DNA from: Oceanospirillaceae bacterium UBA1126
Lineage (GTDB): Bacteria > Pseudomonadota > Gammaproteobacteria > Pseudomonadales > Balneatricaceae
Direction: 5' to 3'
Assembly: GCA_002312935.1 (NCBI GenBank)
Contig: DCAT01000191.1
Coordinates: forward strand, 1-17,813
DNA length: 17,813 bases
The translations under genes were made by a program, and so were the position numbers. Shown piece after piece: positions 15,177 through 17,813 of the stretch. The notes beneath the pieces are model-generated. The model was not told the origin of the DNA. It saw only the letters and a program-made list of their open reading frames with translations, and ran no database searches. Numbering within the stretch: the first letter of the stretch is position 1; every line of letters begins with the position of its first letter.

Positions 15177-15180
15177 GTAT
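15156..15180 (-). promoter_or_regulatory. Type 1 IscR binding site
   Basis: By my reading, 24 of 25 positions fit the E. coli type 1 consensus ATASYYGACTRWWWYAGTC-RRSTAT. The invariant GACT and AGTC half-sites are present, with only the second-last base differing. It overlaps the -35 box of the isc promoter. I see only this one site in the 88-base gap, whereas E. coli iscR has more than one. Confidence 0.8.
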
Positions 15181-15206
15181 TAAAGCGCTTCTATTAAAGG
15201 CCCATT

Positions 15207-15977
15207 TTATACTGGTTTATCAGTTGCAGGATCAATGGCTGCCTCAAAGTCTGCCACATTCAAGGCCGGCAGGTTTTCGTCTACATAACTTGCATCTAAC
15301 TCTTTCATTTTAGCCGCCATACAATGCAATTTCCTGTCCACTGCATGCATATGATCCAAAATAGCAGATAAAGATTTAGCCACCGGATCTGGCAGGTCTG
15401 AGCTCATGCCATAGGCGTCAAACTTGTCAGCTAGGTCTCGGCGTAACTTTTGTTCAGCCTCGCTGGGCCTTTCAATAATACGCCCAGGAATGCCAACCAC
15501 GGTTGCATTTGCGGGAACAGCTTTAGTCACCACAGCATTGGAGCCCACGCGAGCATTTTTACCTACTTCAAAAGGGCCCAATATTTTTGCCCCAGCACCC
15601 ACTACCACACCATCGTTCAGCGTGGGGTGACGTTTACCTTTGTCCCATGTTGTACCACCTAAGGTCACCCCGTGGTATAAGGTTACGTCGTCCCCAATAA
15701 TGGCTGTTTCACCAATCACTACACCCATGCCGTGATCAATAAAAAAACGATGCCCAATTTGTGCCCCAGGATGAATCTCTATTCCTGTAAGCCAACGAGT
15801 TACGGTAGACAGGTAACGCCCTAACCACTTAAGGCCAATATTCCAAAAAGTGTGGGCTATGCGATGCAACAACAAAGCGTGTAAGCCGGGATAGCAGGTA
15901 AGCACCTCAACAAAATTTCTTGCCGCTGGGTCGCGGTGAAAAACAGAGGCGATATCTTCTTTCAGATGTCTAAACAT
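15207..15977 (-). CDS. cysE: Serine O-acetyltransferase
   Basis: CysE makes O-acetylserine from serine and acetyl-CoA, the committed step of cysteine synthesis. The 256-residue protein has a short N-terminal helical region (1-60) and a left-handed beta-helix of hexapeptide repeats (about 66-165). Catalytic His82 lies in IDHGMGVVIGET, RHP is at 116-118, and Glu67 (GIEIHP) stands where E. coli has its catalytic Asp. That Glu and the short N-terminus mark the class found in Bacillus and next to isc or nif genes, not the long E. coli class. AGGA lies eight bases before the ATG at 15977. It feeds cysteine to IscS next door and has its own promoter within the trmJ 3' end. Confidence 0.94.
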   Translation of the reverse strand: MFRHLKEDIASVFHRDPAARNFVEVLTCYPGLHALLLHRIAHTFWNIGLKWLGRYLSTVTRWLTGIEIHPGAQIGHRFFIDHGMGVVIGETAIIGDDVTLYHGVTLGGTTWDKGKRHPTLNDGVVVGAGAKILGPFEVGKNARVGSNAVVTKAVPANATVVGIPGRIIERPSEAEQKLRRDLADKFDAYGMSSDLPDPVAKSLSAILDHMHAVDRKLHCMAAKMKELDASYVDENLPALNVADFEAAIDPATDKPV

Positions 15978-16032
15978 GACCTTAATCCTAAATTAATGGA
16001 GCGCGGCGCAACGCTAGCCTAAACTACAGCAT

Positions 16033-16045
16033 TAGTAAATTACTA
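16033..16045. other. Perfect 13-base palindrome just after the cysE promoter
   Basis: TAGTAA-A-TTACTA lies about 5-17 bases downstream of the predicted cysE transcription start, a common operator position. Its core GTAAATTAC is identical to the core of the palindrome between iscS and iscU. Function is unknown. Confidence 0.35.
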
Positions 16046-16056
16046 GGCATATGTCG

Positions 16057-16086
16057 ATTATATGGTGTCTAACGCAGCTTTTTCAA
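16057..16086 (-). promoter_or_regulatory. Sigma-70 promoter for cysE
   Basis: On the minus strand TTGAAA (16086-16081) and a perfect TATAAT (16062-16057) are spaced by 18 bases. The -35 box lies inside the last codons of trmJ. Start of transcription is expected near 16050, leaving a leader of about 72 bases before cysE. Confidence 0.7.
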
Positions 16087-16824
16087 CGTGCGCTGCGTGG
16101 CAGTTAAGATACCACGCATAATGTTATGCTCAATTCGATCCATTCGGGCGCGAACATACAAGCGCCTTAAGCGTGCCATTAGCTGACGCGGGCTTTCTGG
16201 GTCTAAAAACTCAACGTCTACTAAGGTTTCCTGCATGTGCTCAAACAGCTTTTCCATTTGGTCATTAGTCGCCAACTCTTCGTCCCATTCAGTTCCCCAA
16301 ATAGGCACAGGCGCATCACCTTTTTCTCCAGCCAATATGGCCATACGTAATTCATAAGTAACCACCTGCACTGCTGCAGCTAGGTTGAGCGAACTAAAGT
16401 CTTCGTGAGAAGGAATATGTACGTGAAAATTACACAGGTGCAACTCTTCGTTTGTAAGGCCACGGTCTTCGCGGCCAAACACAAACGCAACGTCATGCCG
16501 CGGCAGCTCCGCTAAGGCCTGCGCAGCGGTTTGTCTGGGGTCTAGTAAAGGCCACGGAATATTGCGACTGCGGGCACTAGTCCCTACCACTAAACCACAG
16601 CCCTCTATAGCCTCTGCTAAGCTGCCCACTACTTTGGCATCGGCCAAAACGTCTTGTGCACCCGCAGAGCGAGCATCCGCCTTACCACTGGGAAATTCCC
16701 GCGGCTCTACCAACACTAAATTGTGCATACCCATGTTCTTCATGGCTCGGGCCGCACCACCAATGTTGCCGGGGTGCGAAGTATTTACCAAGACAATGCG
16801 CGCGTTGGCCATTAAATTTTGCAT
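16069..16824 (-). CDS. trmJ: tRNA (cytidine/uridine-2'-O)-methyltransferase TrmJ
   Basis: TrmJ is a SPOUT-class enzyme that 2'-O-methylates position 32 of several tRNAs. From the ATG at 16824 it has 251 residues. The family landmarks are NTSHPGNIGGAARAMKNMG (14-32) and the SAM-knot region VFGREDRGLTNEEL (115-128) and HIPSHEDFSSLNLAAAVQ (136-153). A C-terminal helical extension typical of TrmJ follows. The start could also be the ATG at 16812. Neither has a strong ribosome site. An in-frame TTG at 16866 falls in the likely -10 box and is rejected. It is divergent from suhB, a conserved arrangement. Confidence 0.94.
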   Translation of the reverse strand: MQNLMANARIVLVNTSHPGNIGGAARAMKNMGMHNLVLVEPREFPSGKADARSAGAQDVLADAKVVGSLAEAIEGCGLVVGTSARSRNIPWPLLDPRQTAAQALAELPRHDVAFVFGREDRGLTNEELHLCNFHVHIPSHEDFSSLNLAAAVQVVTYELRMAILAGEKGDAPVPIWGTEWDEELATNDQMEKLFEHMQETLVDVEFLDPESPRQLMARLRRLYVRARMDRIEHNIMRGILTATQRTLKKLR

Positions 16825-16865
16825 GAAAGCCGCTAACCTAAGAGTGAATAAATTTCGAAGTCGCA

Positions 16866-16894
16866 ATAATAGCGATATTCCATAATTTTGTCGT
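16866..16894 (-). promoter_or_regulatory. Putative promoter for trmJ
   Basis: On the minus strand ACGACA (16894-16889, four of six matches) and TATTAT (16871-16866, five of six) are spaced by 17 bases. The predicted leader to the ATG at 16824 is about 35 bases. The divergent suhB -10 box is about 75 bases away. Confidence 0.4.
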
Positions 16895-16943
16895 GGTTAG
16901 AACGCAAATCTGTAAGCGTAACTGGGTTTTTTTACCACTTTTT

Positions 16944-16952
16944 TGCTATACT
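16944..16952 (+). promoter_or_regulatory. Extended -10 promoter for suhB
   Basis: TGCTATACT is an extended -10 element (TG-n-TATACT, with five of six matches). No good -35 box lies 16-18 bases upstream. Two T-runs (16927-16933 and 16939-16944), about one helical turn apart, occupy that region instead. The stretch after the -10 is GC-rich (GCGCGCC), a discriminator type linked to stringent and growth-rate control. The predicted start is near 16959. Confidence 0.6.
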
Positions 16953-16962
16953 GCGCGCCTTC

Positions 16963-16976
16963 GACGCATTTGCGTC
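16963..16976 (+). promoter_or_regulatory. Hairpin in the suhB leader
   Basis: GACGCA-TT-TGCGTC is a perfect six-pair inverted repeat, a few bases into the predicted suhB mRNA. It could stabilise the 5' end or present the boxA-like element that follows. Confidence 0.45.
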
Positions 16977-16978
16977 CC

Positions 16979-16986
16979 GTTCTTTA
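16979..16986 (+). promoter_or_regulatory. boxA-like element before the suhB ribosome binding site
   Basis: GTTCTTTA differs in one base from the rrn boxA core GCTCTTTA. It ends nine bases before the suhB Shine-Dalgarno AAGG (16995-16998). In E. coli a boxA in the suhB leader lets NusB/NusE and SuhB block translation of suhB itself. The position here fits the same scheme. The match is short, so chance is possible. Confidence 0.5.
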
Positions 16987-17008
16987 TAAACTTTAAGGTA
17001 ATTCACCC

Positions 17009-17797
17009 ATGCTTCCGCTAATTAACATTGGCCTGCGTGCCGCGCGTATCGCTAGCGAACAACTCGTCAGATCAATGGAACGACTGGATCTTATACACGA
17101 AGAAGGCCAGGAACTCGATGCCCATATACGCAAGCAGTGTGAAGGTGCCGAACGCACTATCGCCTATGAAATCCATAAAGCCCACCCAGAGCAGGGTGTG
17201 ATTGGCGCCGTTGCTGGTGAAATGAACCCCCCAGCAGAGGCGCCAAATAAAGTGTGGCGCATCAGCGCTATTGACGGCCTGGACCAGTATGCCCACAGCT
17301 TACCCATGTTTACCTTAACTATGGCCTGCTACGAAGACGGTAAGTTAGCCCACTCTATTATTATTTGCCCTTGCAGTGGTGAAGAATTTTGCGCCAGTAA
17401 AGGCCGTGGCGCCCAACTTAACGGCCGCCGGATTCGGGTTAGTAAACGCGCTACGCTGGCTGGGTCTCAGATATTTGGTGGTGGTAACCAAAACCGCGAA
17501 GATCTGTCAGACTTTGATCGCGGCCAAGCTATTTCCCGCAATTTATTTAGCCAAGGCGCCACTAACTATGCTCAACTGAGCAATAATATGGCACTGGCTT
17601 ACACTGCGGCTGGGCGCATAGATGCGCTATGGCACAGCAGTTTAGACGATACAGCAGACGCTGGTTTATTGCTAATATTGGAAGCGGGCGCCTTGGCAGC
17701 CAACTTTACCGGCGGCTCCCCTTTGAATAACGGCGAGCTAGTCTGTGCTAACTCTAAGCTACTCAAGCTTATGCTTAAAGCGGTCCATACCGCTTAA
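17009..17797 (+). CDS. suhB: SuhB-like inositol monophosphatase family protein with degraded active site
   Basis: By position (divergent from trmJ) and overall sequence this is SuhB, which in E. coli is both an inositol monophosphatase and a Nus-complex factor for rRNA antitermination. The 262 residues keep the family framework: MLPLINIGLRAAR (1-13), SKGRGAQLNGRRIRVS (130-145), ALAYTAAGRIDALW (195-208), and NFTGG (232-236). The metal and catalytic motifs are largely gone. EESG is GAVAG (66-70), DPLDGTTN is SAIDGLDQ (86-93, keeping only Asp89), the first metal-site Asp aligns with Cys44, and the WDxAAG motif is DTADAG (214-219). GSAALD is LSNNMA (190-195). It is intact and has AAGG ten bases before ATG, so it is not a pseudogene. 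It is probably not an active phosphatase. Confidence 0.88.
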   Translation: MLPLINIGLRAARIASEQLVRSMERLDLIHEEGQELDAHIRKQCEGAERTIAYEIHKAHPEQGVIGAVAGEMNPPAEAPNKVWRISAIDGLDQYAHSLPMFTLTMACYEDGKLAHSIIICPCSGEEFCASKGRGAQLNGRRIRVSKRATLAGSQIFGGGNQNREDLSDFDRGQAISRNLFSQGATNYAQLSNNMALAYTAAGRIDALWHSSLDDTADAGLLLILEAGALAANFTGGSPLNNGELVCANSKLLKLMLKAVHTA

Positions 17798-17813
17798 TCT
17801 TAGGCCTATAGAT

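Noticed and set aside
16825..16866. An upstream in-frame TTG start for trmJ adding 14 residues
   Set aside because: The extension is not family-like, has no ribosome site, and its first bases coincide with the likely trmJ -10 box.
17009..17797. suhB as a pseudogene
   Set aside because: The frame is uninterrupted, full length, has a sound ribosome site and promoter, and conserves the family framework. Loss is limited to active-site motifs.

Overview
The window is a compact stretch of housekeeping DNA, most likely from a marine gammaproteobacterium near the Pseudomonas/Cellvibrionales side of the class. The evidence is the gene order: trmJ-cysE-iscRSUA-hscBA-fdx-iscX-ndk-rlmN-rodZ-hisS-yfgM-bamB-der, which is close to the Pseudomonas arrangement, followed by birA-coaX and tRNA-Thr/tRNA-Tyr. 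Use of the type III pantothenate kinase CoaX also fits. Base composition is moderate and looks even, and I see no insertion sequence, phage gene, CRISPR array or other sign of recent transfer. No stretch longer than about 160 bases lacks a gene.

Layout, read along the minus strand from right to left: trmJ (tRNA methylation), cysE (cysteine synthesis, own strong promoter), then the iron-sulfur assembly operon iscR-iscS-iscU-iscA-hscB-hscA-fdx-iscX. Its promoter is overlapped by a near-perfect type 1 IscR site. CysE makes the cysteine precursor, IscS takes sulfur from cysteine, IscU is the scaffold, HscBA releases the cluster, and IscA, Fdx and IscX assist. Next come ndk and rlmN (a radical-SAM enzyme that itself needs a [4Fe-4S] cluster), then a putative operon rodZ-hisS-yfgM-bamB-der-birA-coaX (cell shape, tRNA charging, envelope assembly, ribosome assembly, biotin and CoA). 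A promoter with an AT-rich upstream element then drives tRNA-Thr(UGU) and tRNA-Tyr, the latter cut by the window edge.

The only plus-strand gene is suhB at the right end, divergent from trmJ. It is the most unusual gene here. It is clearly a SuhB/inositol-monophosphatase-family protein, but most metal-binding and catalytic residues are missing. Its leader has a boxA-like element next to the ribosome binding site, resembling the Nus-factor autoregulation known for E. coli suhB. Other points of interest are two intergenic palindromes that bracket iscU, tandem hairpins between ndk and rlmN, absence of pilF and ispG from their usual places, and a run of non-ATG starts in the rodZ-coaX operon. I found no wholly new multi-gene system.
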